Shown: positions 10,367-22,010 of the stretch, one piece after another
Layout of the letters: the number at the start of each line of letters is the position of its first letter
Numbering within the stretch: the first letter of the stretch is position 1
Translations under genes and position numbers: made by a program
The notes under the pieces: model-generated
The model's input: only the letters and a program-made list of their open reading frames with translations
Databases searched by the model: none
What the model was told of the DNA's origin: nothing
Origin: Trichoplusia ni
Lineage: Eukaryota > Arthropoda > Insecta > Lepidoptera > Noctuidae
DNA: 64,000 nt
Direction: 5' to 3'
Assembly: GCF_003590095.1 (NCBI RefSeq)
Contig: NC_039498.1
Location: forward strand, 2,666,001 to 2,730,000

Positions 10367-13300
10367 GTGAGTACTATTGAATGAATTGATCAACTTTTTT
10401 TTAAAGAAACGTCTTTAAAAGTTGCGTTCAATATTCTAAGCCTCCTTAAAACTCCTTGTTTATTTATTATTTGTAGGTATTGTATTAGTTGAATTCAGTA
10501 TCTTTTAAAATAAATTATTACCTTAAAGTCCTTTACATTTTCATTTTTCTAGCCAGTACTAAATCTTGTATTTCAATATTAATAAACCATAAGTACTAAC
10601 AGTTTCATGAACAAATTACAACTTGGGTGTATAAGCCAAGTTTATTGCTTAGACACAGAACCGAGATAGTACAGAAAACACATAATAAATTACCTTTGCT
10701 TTTCAGCTATCATGGAAGAAAGAAGCCGACTCAACAAGAAAGGTGTATTACTTCTCATCAGCCCTGACCTACCTTCTCGGTATGGTGTGCTCCAATATGG
10801 CTCTGCAATGGATCAACTATCCAACACAGGTAAAGATCTGCAACCACATTCCTTTTACAAAATGGCATAAAAACCAACATAGTGCAGCACCTTTTTATTC
10901 AAACCATCTTTAACCAAATTATGTTTCTTTTTTAAGCAGTATCTATGTGCTGCCAGTGCCTAAATAAGTATATCAGTTTTCTCTGCTTTTATACCTTATG
11001 TTCCTGAGATTAAATTTATCCATACATGTTCTACAATTATAAAGGGACACACTTCTTTACATATTACAGGTAGTTGGAAAGGCAGCAAAACCTATCCCAG
11101 TGATGCTGCTTGGTGTTCTAATCGGTCACAAGTCTTACCCAATGAAGAAGTATCTATTCGTCCTATTGATAGTGATTGGTGTTGTATTGTTCATGTACAA
11201 AGATCAAGGCGCCAAGAAGGTTCAAGATGATTCCTCTGGACTTGGTATTGGAGAGATGTTACTGTTCCTCTCACTCACCATGGACGGCCTGACAGGAGCT
11301 GTACAGGTAATTTGAAGTTACCTGTTCTAGTACTAAACTATTAATGAGAAATTCACTGTTATCAAATGTTTTTAGTGAAAAGGATTTAGTCACCATTTGC
11401 TTATTATTTTGTTCCAAAATTGTTACTGTAGTGTGTAGAATTTGAAACTTCATCTATGAGTGTACAGTTTTCCTGTTGTAAAATCTGGTATTCTGAAAAA
11501 AATTACATAATCTAGAAAGATTTTTGGTTCTATAAATACATGAGATTTTTCACATTCCATAACAATTTAACATTAGAATTCCATTCTTTTTACGAAATAT
11601 TTGTCTGTACTGGGTAATGCCACAGATTCTACCGAGATGTCTTGCTAAAGTTTTTGTGTGTTGTTTTAGGAACGTATCAAGAGCGAGTCTTCGCCTTCTG
11701 CTTATGCTATGATGCTGAACACTAATTGGTGGTATGTAATACAAAGTTATCTTCTAATACACAAAACATTCTCATTTCTTAAAACAACCAGCATCTTGTG
11801 TGTTATTCAAATGTAGGAGAATTTGCTATTTGCCTTTAGCGATTGTTGAATAAACATGTTTGAATAAATCCCACGAATAATCCAAATATTTATAGTATTT
11901 ATAAAATTATTTACATTAAAATATATTGTTTGCATATTATCATGCCATTTGCGAATTTAAAATTGTAACAAAAGTGAATAATTAATTAATTAAGCATGCC
12001 CAGCGATCTAATTTTGTCAATTGAGACGCATTTATTAATAGAACGGCGACAGTTTGTATGTATGTTTGTTATTTCTTCGTGCTTACATGGTTTGATCAAT
12101 TTTGATCTGATATTAATTATGTAAACATTTTTCGAAATAAAATTGTTAATTTGTTTCAGGTCGACTTTAATACTGTCAGTAGGAGTATTGCTGAGCGGTG
12201 AAATATTCAAGTTCATCACTTTTGTGTCGGTGTACCCAGAGGTTATAATCTACCTCATTGGTCTCGCCGTAGTAGGTGCGATGGGACAAATGTTCATATT
12301 CTTCATGGTAAGTATCTTTATATTATTATGTAGCTTTTAATTATCCATTTAATATGCTTAGTATCTGCCTAGTTTGGGACCAGGTGACTTTGATTTGCTG
12401 CAATTGTTGGTCTGCCATATAAATTATTTCCAATTTCCAATTAAACATTACATATTATAAATATTAGAGATCACTAAAATAAATAGTAGCCGATGCCCAG
12501 ACCAACTAAATATTTTGTATAACATTTTATTCAAGTTGGTGAAGCTTTTTCAATTTCGCTTGCAATTTATGTTCTGTGATATACTCTAATTTGTAATTTG
12601 TGTCTATAATAAAATGATGCCTTGCCACCACTAGCATGAAACAGGCAAAGGTAGCAAAGGCTAAAAATTACTTTTTTTCGAATACGAGAATACTCTGCAT
12701 AGCAGTGTTCGTGCCTGTAATGTAATAGATAAGAAATAAAAGTAAAATGTCTATAACATATGCAGCTGACTACATTTAAAGTAAAATGGAATGTATTCTT
12801 CCATTGCGGCTAATACATATTTCTTTGGCCTCAATATTTTTCAAATTTGTTCCGATATGTTTTAAAACAATCGTCCGCTCGATAACGGATATGGTTGAGA
12901 AATTAAAAGAAATAACAAAAAATATTATGTACAAACTCTTGCTGCGTTATCAACGTCAATCCGACCGTCTAAAGTAAGGATTTACCTACAGTTCGTAATT
13001 TATGGAAATATGAAATGTAATGGTTCGGTAATATACCTTATCGGATTAATTAAAACATTACGTGGTTCTAAGATAACAATTACGTTATTGTTATTGATAA
13101 AAAAATTCTATACATTGATTGACCTGATGACGCACTTGATTAGCTGTTGCAACAGTTACCTTTTTCACCTCAGATATTCAAATTGTATTCGCATAGAAGC
13201 CAAGTCATCAAACATCTACGAATCTCACGACTACAATTAACAAGAGACAAACGATGCTACTGAAAGATATGCACACCTACAAACTTATTTTCTCTCATCA

Positions 13301-14675
13301 TTTTTGCGACACGCTTTAAAAGTACTTACCAGTTTTCTCGCCGTATCTGTTAACCAAGGACATTCTAAAGACGTTATTTACATTACAGGTAGCCGAGTAC
13401 GGCCCTCTTCCCTGCTCAGTGGTGACCACGACGAGGAAGTTCTTCACTGTGTTAACATCAGTCATCTTGTTTGGCAACGTACTGATACCACGACAGTGGC
13501 TTGGAGCCATCTTGGTGTTTTCAGGTATGGCTATAGATATATAAAATCAGTTTTATCTCACTGCTAAGTTTACTAGAAACGTCAGGATGAAAGATGCGTA
13601 AAGGCCCTGATCGACGAGCGAGTAAAACCGCGGTTTTATGAGTCGTCGGTAAAGCTCGTCGGTGTATCATTGCAACACCGCGCTTTACGTACCGACGAGT
13701 CTGGCTCGCGCCTCGTCATGTTTGTCTTTATTATTTACTCGGCGTGTCAAACAAAACTCGGCAGAACTACTGGATTACAGAAATCCAGTGGTTCTGTCGA
13801 CAATTCTTGAATTAAATGGGTATGCGACAACTCTTGCCTCTTTCCTATCCTATATTCCTATTCCTAAGGAGGTGATATCTATACTAATAGTGATTTATTC
13901 CAGCTTATCATGACAATTACTTTCGATTGCTGGGCAAAGTCTTTCTTCATTTCTTGGATCCCAATACTTTTTTTCTCACCATCCTAAAAACTACCAATAT
14001 TTAAGATGAAGATTAAGAATGATCTAATACAACTCTAATACTCCTAATGTATATATTACTGGTGCTACTTATCTGGTAGAAAACAGACGAGTTCGTTAAG
14101 ACGAAGCTAAATCCATACAATTTTCTGCATTCATTAAAATACAATTGAAGTTGTCGAAGATATTTAAACAAAGTACCTATAAAATTATTATATTTGACAA
14201 ATTTGGACGAGCCTAAGGTTAATTCACACCTGAGTAAAAAAACTGGGGTTCCTGTAATGATATTGTTGAATAGAAATATTGCAAATATAGCAAACTTGAA
14301 CAAAACTCGTGCGGTAGACTACACACATCAGCTACTGCTGATAAATCAAGCAAATGCATTCAACTGAAAAGTCAGTCACATTACTTATCAAAAACAAATG
14401 TCAGTCCTGTAGATTTGAAGTTTCATATTAAAATTTGGATTCTATTTTAATTTCAGTAACATCACTATCCTTTGATTTGAATAAGCCTTTTGTTCTACTT
14501 CAGTCCCAAAAATATTAAAAGCCATATTTATTGTAACATTTAATGTGTCTTATTTTAATGCCAATTAATATATATATTTTTTACCTAACTAAGCTTTCCA
14601 TTCTTTCCAGGTTTGTTCCTAGACATGTTCTACAGTAAAGGCAAGGCGCCTCCGAAGCGAGTGGCAGAAAAATAA
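10172..14675 (+). CDS. SLC35B1: SLC35B1/meigo-family ER nucleotide(-sugar) transporter, complete, 7 exons
   Basis: The spliced frame joins 10172-10366, 10707-10829, 11070-11306, 11670-11731, 12160-12307, 13389-13524 and 14611-14675 and gives 321 residues; I recall about 322 for human SLC35B1. Every boundary has a canonical GT/AG and a compatible phase. Family signatures include LQEKITRSKYG (27-37), SNMALQWINYPTQ at the end of exon 2, GKAAKPIPVMLLGV (109-122), LSLTMDGLTGAVQ at the end of exon 3 and VVTTTRKFF (266-274). These proteins are ten-helix drug/metabolite-superfamily carriers of the ER membrane. The human member has been proposed to exchange ATP for ADP across it, and Drosophila meigo acts in ER homeostasis and dendrite targeting. 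The C-terminus (PPKRVAEK) lacks a canonical KKxx signal. The start was chosen by alignment to the family. The frame stays open back to the acceptor, so a short upstream coding exon cannot be excluded. Confidence 0.95.
10707..10829 (+). CDS. SLC35B1: SLC35B1 coding exon 2 (residues 66-106)
   Basis: Acceptor CTTTTCAG and donor CAG|GTAAAG, 123 nt, phase 0 at both ends. It encodes SWKKEADSTRKVYYF, then a membrane segment ending in the family's NYPTQ. Confidence 0.93.
11070..11306 (+). CDS. SLC35B1: SLC35B1 coding exon 3 (residues 107-185)
   Basis: 237 nt, phase 0 at both ends, acceptor ATTACAG and donor CAG|GTAATT. It holds the most conserved block, KPIPVMLLG, then the VLLIVIGVVLFMYK helix, a variable lysine-rich loop and the LSLTMDGLTG helix. 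Confidence 0.95.
11670..11731 (+). CDS. SLC35B1: SLC35B1 coding exon 4
   Basis: 62 nt. Acceptor TGTTTTAG and donor G|GTATGT, leaving a split TGG codon. It encodes ERIKSESSPSAYAMMLNTNW, which aligns with the family's MMLNxNxW block. Confidence 0.92.
12160..12307 (+). CDS. SLC35B1: SLC35B1 coding exon 5
   Basis: 148 nt. Acceptor TTGTTTCAG and donor ATG|GTAAGT. It completes the split Trp codon and encodes two membrane segments around GEIFKFITFVSVYPE, ending in GAMGQMFIFFM, which matches the family's ALGQSFIF block. Confidence 0.93.
13389..13524 (+). CDS. SLC35B1: SLC35B1 coding exon 6
   Basis: 136 nt. Acceptor CATTACAG and donor TCAG|GTATGG, phase 1. It encodes YGPLPCSVVTTTRKFFTVLT and the helix that follows. 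TTTRKFF is the diagnostic motif of this subfamily. Confidence 0.95.
13613..13748. mobile_element. foldback element in SLC35B1 intron 6
   Basis: The outer arms GACGAGCGAGTAAA (13613-13626) and TTTACTCGGCGTGTC (13734-13748) are imperfect inverted repeats. A perfect inner pair CTCGTCGGT / ACCGACGAG lies at 13655-13663 and 13691-13699. It is GC-rich against an AT-rich intron. The size and nesting suggest a MITE-like insertion; target duplications are not clear. Confidence 0.5.
14611..14675 (+). CDS. SLC35B1: SLC35B1 terminal coding exon 7
   Basis: Acceptor TTCTTTCCAG. It encodes the end of the last helix and a basic cytosolic tail, GKAPPKRVAEK, then TAA at 14673-14675. The preceding intron (about 1.1 kb) contains a foldback element near its start. 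Confidence 0.93.
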
Positions 14676-14926
14676 TTATTTAGTTCAATTATAACTAAGT
14701 AGCAAATAATAAGTATAAGCCCTGTTCCCAACTGTTTGTCATTTTGAAATAATTGGGCCTTTAGTTACAAAACTGTGTTTTCTTTGCCTAACTCTGATAA
14801 GGTTCATGTATAGTTTTTGTATCCGGGAGTATAATTAATTATACTGCATTTTTAACTACTTAAAAAAGTTAAACAAGGTGCGTTGATTTGTCTAACATAA
14901 ATGTTTCAAATCAAATATACTACTGA

Positions 14927-14932
14927 AATAAA
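14927..14932 (+). terminator. SLC35B1: candidate poly(A) signal of SLC35B1
   Basis: AATAAA lies about 250 nt after the stop codon, in a GAAATAAATC context. It is the first full consensus downstream of the stop; actual use is inferred. Confidence 0.5.
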
Positions 14933-15390
14933 TCAGTAGTTCTTTATTTAATACTATGAGTGTATGTTTGTATGAGAACACCAAGATTTAGATCCAATGA
15001 TTGGTATTACTTTTAATTGTCTGTTATATCTGTAGTCAGATGATGTGAAATCATTTCACAATGTGCAAGAAAAGTTCAAATTTATATTACACAAGAAAAT
15101 AGTGCCAACATATTTTTTCCATTTATTAATTTTTTTTTTTTTTTCGTGAGCCCATTATTTAACCGTCTTAAGTAACTATTGCTATTTTTATCAACATCAA
15201 TTAATGAAATAAGGGTTCGAGAAAAAAAAATGATTTTATGCGAAATGTATAAATGATACAGGCAGATATCAAAGGCTTTTTGGATTTGACCGTTTGTGTA
15301 TTTGCTATATGATTATTCAGTCTGTTACTTGACTTAGCGACATCTATTTTTTTTTAAAACATTAAGCTAAACCTTAATCATCAAAAGGAT
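14933..15390. other. 3' flank of SLC35B1, no gene seen
   Basis: AT-rich sequence with an oligo-T tract near 15129-15144. It may be intergenic or an extended 3' untranslated region; nothing else is recognisable. Confidence 0.4.
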
Positions 15391-15540
15391 ATGACAATGG
15401 CACTATATTTTTTATTTCCTTATTTTATGAATTCTGGTCTAAAAACCTCTTTAGAGTTAGCCTTATTACTGGCAGCAGCGGGAACAGGGCTTTTACTTCT
15501 CACTATGATTGTTTGTGCAATGGTACAATTACTTCAATGA
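15391..15540 (+). CDS. candidate 49-residue single-pass membrane micropeptide
   Basis: An intact ATG-to-TGA frame. The second ATG (15397) has a strong ACAATGG context. The product starts MTMALYFLFPYF, has a short polar stretch NSGLKTSLE, then a long hydrophobic segment ELALLLAAAGTGLLLLTMIV and a short tail ending in QLLQ. This is the layout of small integral membrane proteins. The frame is open upstream only to a TAA at 15355-15357, so it is not obviously part of a longer exon, though a 3' exon is possible. It is 0.7 kb past the SLC35B1 stop on the same strand and may lie in an extended 3' end or in its own transcript. I recognise no family. A hydrophobic chance frame in AT-rich DNA remains possible. 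Confidence 0.35.
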   Translation: MTMALYFLFPYFMNSGLKTSLELALLLAAAGTGLLLLTMIVCAMVQLLQ

Positions 15541-18500
15541 CTTAGCAAATTGTTTATAAGAATGTTTGAGTAGTTAGTTTTATATTTGAAAACCTTCACG
15601 AATTTACCAATTCTACTGTAATGTGCATTGTTTTACTATCAATCATAAATTATATTTATAAATTTATGTATATTGGATTTGTGAAGCATTTTATTGATGT
15701 TTATTTATATTTGTCTTAAGATTAAGTGTAACTGTCACAGTCTGAGTTCCGTTGAGGAATGAAAGGCCAATGTTTTACCAGTACCGACGATTTCAACTTC
15801 AATAATACAAACCTCGCTCTAAGGAGTTTTATGTTTAATTTCTTCTTACACAAATCACAGTCAAAATACACCCAGACTTATGAAAAGTATATTAGTTGAA
15901 CAATTATTGCTTGTCTCATGCGGAAATCTTAACAGCAGCACGTGACGCACAGTCTATATTCGTATAATGACTGCTCGTCTATATGTGAAGGTGCAGAAGG
16001 TTTTAATTCCGTGATCATGGGCGTTTTTGCATACACACCACGTTCTTGAAAAACAGCGCGCCACGCCACATGAAAAATAATAGATGTTGTATGCTGTTCA
16101 ACTTTGGCCTTTATATTAGATTAAATCCAAAACACTCTTAGTGCTACAGTTTTCACAAAAATGTTTATAGCCCATGATATAAAACCCAATGTTTCAGCTG
16201 TCGATGCTTAAGTAGAAATATGTAAATTTTATCTATACAAAACTTTTGTAATATAAATAAATTATATATACCCACATGTATACATTATGAAATGGTATAA
16301 ATGCTATAACGCATTAGAAGAGTAAGTATGATTACTAAATGAGTCTTAATTTCGACTCTATTTAAGAGAACTATATTGTGTCTGAATTAAATTCAGCATT
16401 TTATTTCTATAGTAGTCTTAACATCAAGTTTTTGTCGACGGAGATTACTAAGTATTGTTTTAATAATTATTTTATTTTACTTTCCATTCCATTCTATTAC
16501 GTTGTTAATTTTAGCCGTCCTTAGTCTGCGTTTTCACCAAGGATACGTAAAGACGTTTGATGTTCTTAAATACTAATACATTCACTTCATTACATAGATT
16601 TGTGGAGACTTTTTTTACGATAGTTACATGGTGGTTTCGCAGCCTTAGCCTGACGCAAGGCAAAACAAGTCTCGGATACCTAACGACTATAGTCCTTGTA
16701 CGTCTGAGGTTTTGGTTGTCTTAAGAGGCTTAATTCGTCTGGTCCTGAGAATTTGGATCGTCCTTATGTGCTCGCCGGCCATTTAGTTTCTGTTCCTAGT
16801 TTATAAGTTATTGTGTTGAATAAAAAAACTAAATCTGTCTTTTATACAAGTATAATTGAAATGTTTACAGGATCGACTAAATGAGAATTTACCAACCATG
16901 TTGTAAAACATTCGTTTCAACATAAAAATAATAATGAATTAGAAAAGCATTATTTATAATAAATTTAATTTATTTATTCATATTTGTAGTCTTAGGTTTT
17001 CTCTATAGACATATAACCGACTTTATTGTTTTAGAAAAAAATGTATATGAAAAATTAAAGAGTTATAAATGACATGTGTAATATTAACGCTCAAGTTTTG
17101 CATTTTATATCATAAGCTAGCCTTTGGCTAAAGGAAATATATTAATTTATAATACAGCTGTTGTTTAGTAATTATAACTGAGCATACATCGACAGTGTTC
17201 GTCTGTAAAGAAACCAAATAAATAATGATTAATGTTTATAGGCCTAATTATCTGATGACGTGTGCACAAATAAAGCTAAGATTACTACGACACTGACCCG
17301 CAACTTCTAAAGCGTTAATCAACACAAGAAGTTGCCAGCATACGTCATATGCTATGATCGGTGGTTTTCTTTTGGCCAACCAATCACAGCATTCGGTTTT
17401 ATGGCGACAAAACCTTAAGTTATATCAAAAATATATTCTATAACAAGGTAGTTCAAACATATTATATATTATACTCGATAGTTTTAAATATAAAAAAAAT
17501 ACTAGAACTATTTTAAAATGTACTATCGACGAAATTGAATCATGACCTACCCCGACATTCGAATATGCATAAAAGTTCGACACTCGCGTTAACCCGTGGC
17601 GTTAACATACATTTCCATGGTATGTTTCTTATGTCATAAAAATGATAAACTATTTGTTACAGAAGAAATATTTGCACAAAGAAAGTAAATAACACAATCC
17701 TAAAAAAAATCGGCACTCGATTTTAAAAGAAAATAAATTCTATTAATTGGAAATAGTTTTAGAGTAAGAGCCAGGCAGTAAGGCACCTGTAGAGCCGTTT
17801 ATCTGCCAAAGCCACCATGACCCTAACCCCATAATCGACCATTGTTCTCACCTATGTTAGAAGTATCTGCTATCAGCTTTCATAAAATAACGTAGGTCTG
17901 GGGTCCACGGGCTCTTAGACCATTTGAAGAGGTAAATCTTTGCTGTTTTTGTAGGATCCAGCGTCCAAAGGGCCAAGATTCAATTTTGTTGATTGTACCT
18001 GTATACATATATCTTCTATAAATTATTTTTGATAGTCACCAATCTGATAATAATGCTATATAATATTAAAGAGAGATAAACCTGTATACCGAAGTAGTCT
18101 TCCTCGCAAAGGAATTATACCAATTTTATAAAACAGTAAATAATTTTATAAATAGATGATGATATAAATAAATACAAAAGTTAGTGTTTAAAAATTGTTA
18201 AATATCCAAAGATATAATTTCTTTGCTATATTTAGTGCACGCAGATCCTTATGTTCAATAATAATTATGACGCACCTTGCGTTGGTGGTAACTAAGAAAT
18301 CTAACTCAAAACTGCTCTAGATTCTTTAAAATCAGTCTTATTCCATTCACATAAGGGTCCTTTTGAGTTACCAGTACCGCTAACATAAGGTCGTTATCCA
18401 TCCTCCAATGGTTTGTAGGCCTTGTCCAGCCAAATATTTTGTTACCGATTACAGTTTAACGCATTTAATAAGGCTGTTGTATACACAATGTTTCTTTTGA

Positions 18501-18639
18501 AAAGGAAATTCTATTTATTTGTAAAATATACATTTTTAACAAGTCTGCCTATTTTCTTAATTCTAACCTTCCCATCCTTTCAGTTTATTTCGTGTCTTAT
18601 ACATTAATTGCCAACGTCATATTTTTATTTATTTGGGAC
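15541..18639. other. intergenic, no gene seen
   Basis: Three kilobases of AT-rich sequence with many stops in all frames. A GC-richer stretch at 16610-16800 and a CCAATCA box near 17390 carry no accompanying exon structure. Confidence 0.45.
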
Positions 18640-18905
18640 TAACCCGCCACACATGCTCGTTAACTCCGTCAGCAACTCCTGTCATCCAGGATCTACAATG
18701 AAACAGATCGGTGTGTCCCAGGGGAAACAATTAACTGCCTGAACCCGCAACGAAATTAATCAGAAATAGCAAAAAGGAGTAACAAAAAATATGTTCCACT
18801 TCAAGCGGTTCCATAGCAAGTGGGAGGCAAGAGAAGCTTGCTTAGGTCTTATTAAGTTGGTTAGGCAAAGTAATTAGACTCGAATGGGAGCATGGTTGTA
18901 CTTTG
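18640..18905 (+). repeat. dispersed repeat, family R1, copy 1
   Basis: Shares a colinear, diverged block with 54290-54560. Compare GTGTCCCAGGGGAAACAATT, then AACCGCAACGA-like text, ATCAGAAATAGCAAAAAG and a later GCAAGAGAAGCTTGC-like stretch, with GTGTCTCAGAAGAAATAATT, ACCGCAACAACC, ATCAGGAATAGTAAAAAG and AGCAGAAGCTCGC in the other copy. No intact frame. Probably an old transposon fragment of unknown class. Confidence 0.55.
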
Positions 18906-20295
18906 GTATAGGTATTCAAATCTTAACCCAACCGAGGTAAATCTTCTCATTTTTAATGTTTGTTGATGGTTATGACACTTATTTACATACATACGTATTT
19001 ATTATGCCAGTTACGGTATACTTACATGACAGGTACACATCCCAGTTATATGGATACCGCCCAGCTTTGGAGAAAGGAAATGAAAAAAGTACCTGGAAAA
19101 TTAAACCATCATACAAAATTTTCACATATTTTTTTTCCAAGATAACTTCTTACAATTTACGAAATAAACACATAATGAAATTGCTTACATTAAACTAAAT
19201 TGAAAACACGTTGATACAGGAAACAAAATCAGCATAATTTACCTAATAAAAAAATACGTTAAATATTTATTACGAATGACCTTCGGTGACGCAAAATGAT
19301 GTTTAAAAATCGTTGTGCTCAATCTTGGTGCTGAAGTTTTACGGTATCTTGAAGGAAACAGAAACATTTTATTCTCATTTTAGTCACAAGTATTTGTTTT
19401 TGAATTATATCAATATTCAATTTAGTTTTAGATGAAAATCCTTCCCTATTCGGGGATTAACGTTTCAGGGATGAAACCGGCTCGCTGTTAAAAGCCGCCT
19501 ATATGAGTGCATGCACTGCAGTGCATGCCATGCACTGCAAGCGTCATCAGATCAAGTTGCCTGTGGCTTCGGTTGCCCAGATCCCCACCCGTATCATCTG
19601 AAAATGTTTTAGAAAATAAAAATAAACAATCTTTAATGTCGAGAAGAACCTGTGTGTGAACCTGATAAAGACTATTGTAACTGTTAGTGTTTTGTCTGAT
19701 TTACCTTACATTCACAGTTAGCCGAAATGCGTCTATGGTAACCCGATCGTTATAGGGTCTTTCAGGGTTCTACTCTTCCTGTGTAAAAATGAGAGGTTCG
19801 TATTTGATGGCTTACAAAAGTAGAAAAGGCGCCATCAGCAGGATTTCACATCGGAGTTGGTGGGTTTCGGTAAGAAGTTACTTTATCCATGTGATATCTC
19901 GGGATAAAATTGCCAAAAAGTGTAATTCTGATCTTTATTTCTAGCGAACGTAGGCGTCAACCTCTAATGTCAGTGGATTCACTTAGCAGCTTGATGCTGA
20001 ATTAAGGAGGTCCATCTGCCGCCGTCATATTTTCCGATGGTCGGGGCTTCTTTTTGGTCGGAAACATCGTGTATCGGACCATCGAGCCTTTTAGCTTTTA
20101 GCATTTTATCTTTGGGCCATGAAAAGTAGCTTGTGAGCCTATGTGGATCCTGAAAAAAAATCCTGGGAGCTGAATGCCAAAATCCTCGCTAGTCGCGGTG
20201 GATGGAGGCTTCCGCTTCGAGCTGTAATTAATGTTGGAAGGAGTTTCGTCGTGCTCTCTTTGGTAAAACGTATAATGAGTCTTGGAGCAGGTCAT
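18906..20295. other. intergenic with degraded repeat text
   Basis: Includes a perfect 20-bp palindrome at 19509-19528 and a GC-richer region (19720-20295) with broken frames on both strands. The latter leads into a cysteine-rich open segment and looks like decayed coding sequence, possibly a retroelement. Confidence 0.4.
19509..19528. repeat. perfect 20-bp palindrome
   Basis: GCATGCACTGCAGTGCATGC equals its own reverse complement. The half-site ATGCACTGCA recurs again immediately downstream at 19529-19539, so three half-sites lie within 31 bp. No gene is close. Confidence 0.75.
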
Positions 20296-20445
20296 TTCAG
20301 AATCCATCCGTCCTGTGCTCCTGCCACATCTGCAGCGACTGCAAAAAAGTGCGCAACACCCTGTTAAATTGTCACATTGAGCAATGCCTGTCTCTCGTCA
20401 CCAAATTAGGCGAGGATGACTCATTTGCGGCCGTAATAGACTAAC
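20296..20445 (+). pseudogene. relic of a cysteine-rich coding sequence
   Basis: One frame reads NPSVLCSCHICSDCKKVRN, continues with LLNCHIEQCLSLVTKLGEDD and ends ...AAVID at TAA, with G/C-rich third positions unlike the surroundings. The CxCHxCxxC cluster could bind zinc. Just upstream the signal shifts frame: the - strand at 20098-20307 is also open. No splice sites or start codon support a live exon. I read it as a decayed gene or retroelement fragment and do not recognise the family. Confidence 0.3.
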
Positions 20446-21529
20446 ATTATCAACGAAAAATCTTGGAATGTTATCACCAGGTTTGGGTATTCCAAATTTT
20501 TACCCCTAAGAGAGTGGAATTCATGTTAAAAATAAAATGGAAAGCTCCCTTGGTAATTTACATGAATCCGTTTTTTCCCTCATTTCTAAATATCTCGTAA
20601 GGGTGAAAAGTGAACTTACATGTTACCTTTTTTCCAATTATACACCATACACGGCGATTTAGGAAGTACAGAGGATAGCACAAACATTGACCCTAAGTTT
20701 TATATCTCTATGAGCGGGAAAACGGAAAAACTCAATGCTATTTTCGGAAATGTAATTTACTGAATGGCATACGCACATTTTACTTATCATGATTGTGAAA
20801 TGGAAACAATGAACAGAATAAAATCTGTTTTTCTGGAGATAAAGTTTAAGGGCTGCTATTTTCAGTATTTGCGAGCTATCCAATAAATGACGGGAGTTCA
20901 AGTTAGTCAAAAACAAAGGTCACAGAAGAAAAGTGGTATTAGTAGCTGTTTTGCCACTTTAGCCAGAAGATTAAATCATAAATTGGTGGTTTTATCCAGC
21001 CAGAACTCAGACGACATATGTAGCACAAAATTTCGTCACTAATGGCTTTATCATTGACTGAAAGATAATGTATTTGTTAAAATATGGTGCATATTTGTCA
21101 AAAAACCGCCAACATTCTAGAAGCATGGCAAAAAAGTACAATAACTAATAATAAGCAACTAACTTAACGCAGTTACCGAACAAGCTACTTGTCACGTACC
21201 TTCAAGTACCTTAAGCCACATTTTGAAAAAATAACAACAACCTTCGAGTGAAATTGAAAAACAGTGAATGTCGATACTGACAATTTTATCCAAGAGGCAC
21301 AAAAATAATTAGTTGCCGGTGCAGTTACTATTGCAACATATGTAGGTACCCCGATGTTATTACATACTATTTTGTTAAACACCATGTTAACCGTTATCCA
21401 TATGGACACACTAGTAAAGAAAGAAATAATTTATTTATCGTCAGTAGGAACACACCATTAAACTGATAGTCAAAACAAAAAATAAAACTATTAAAACAAT
21501 AATTAAATGTATCTGAAGCATACATCCGC
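20446..21529. other. intergenic, no gene seen
   Basis: AT-rich sequence with chance frames on both strands (20659-20916, 21185-21409) that show no codon bias or family motif. Confidence 0.4.
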
Positions 21530-22010
21530 AGGGCAGCTGGTGGCGAGCTGTTTGTGATTAGCGACACAACGGAACCTGAATGCCCCAGGGGATCACTCTT
21601 AAAGGGGACTCCCAGCTCTTTCTTGCCTTAACTGGCTGGCTAGAGAGGAGTTTCTAATGGCTTAATGACGAGGAAACCCGCTCCGGACCACCGATGGTAA
21701 AATCGGTGTCTCACCTCTCTACACTCCTAGCCTCATCTCACTGATGTTACCTCTCGCTGCCTATTGTGGGCAAATAGGGAATCATTCCATTTAACATGAT
21801 TACTACCAATAGCCCTTTTTAGTTAAACACAATACAATTTGCGATAGTTTTGTATCTTCCTTGGGTCATCCATGTCTGTTATTTTATCGAACAGTGCTAG
21901 ATGGCCTCTGGTAGAAACCCCATCACATTATAGATTAGAGTTCTCAACAAAGCCTCTGCATGTTGGACCCGTGTCCCCGTGCATGCTTTTAAATAGAACC
22001 GAGTCTCTTC
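21530..22010 (+). repeat. dispersed repeat, family R2, copy 1
   Basis: The part at 21940-22000 (AAAGCCTCTGCATGTTGGAC, then CGTGTCCCCGT and TTTAAATAGA) is matched by 47918-47972 (AAAGGCCTTTGTATGCTGGA, then GGCGTCCCCGT and TTTAAAAGA). The GC-richer stretch 21530-21790 to its left looks like part of the same or an adjoining transposon remnant. No intact frame. Confidence 0.45.

Noticed and set aside
13304..13567. frames on both strands over SLC35B1 exon 6
   Set aside because: Shadows of the real exon in other frames; only the phase that yields YGPLPCSVVTTTRKFF is meaningful.
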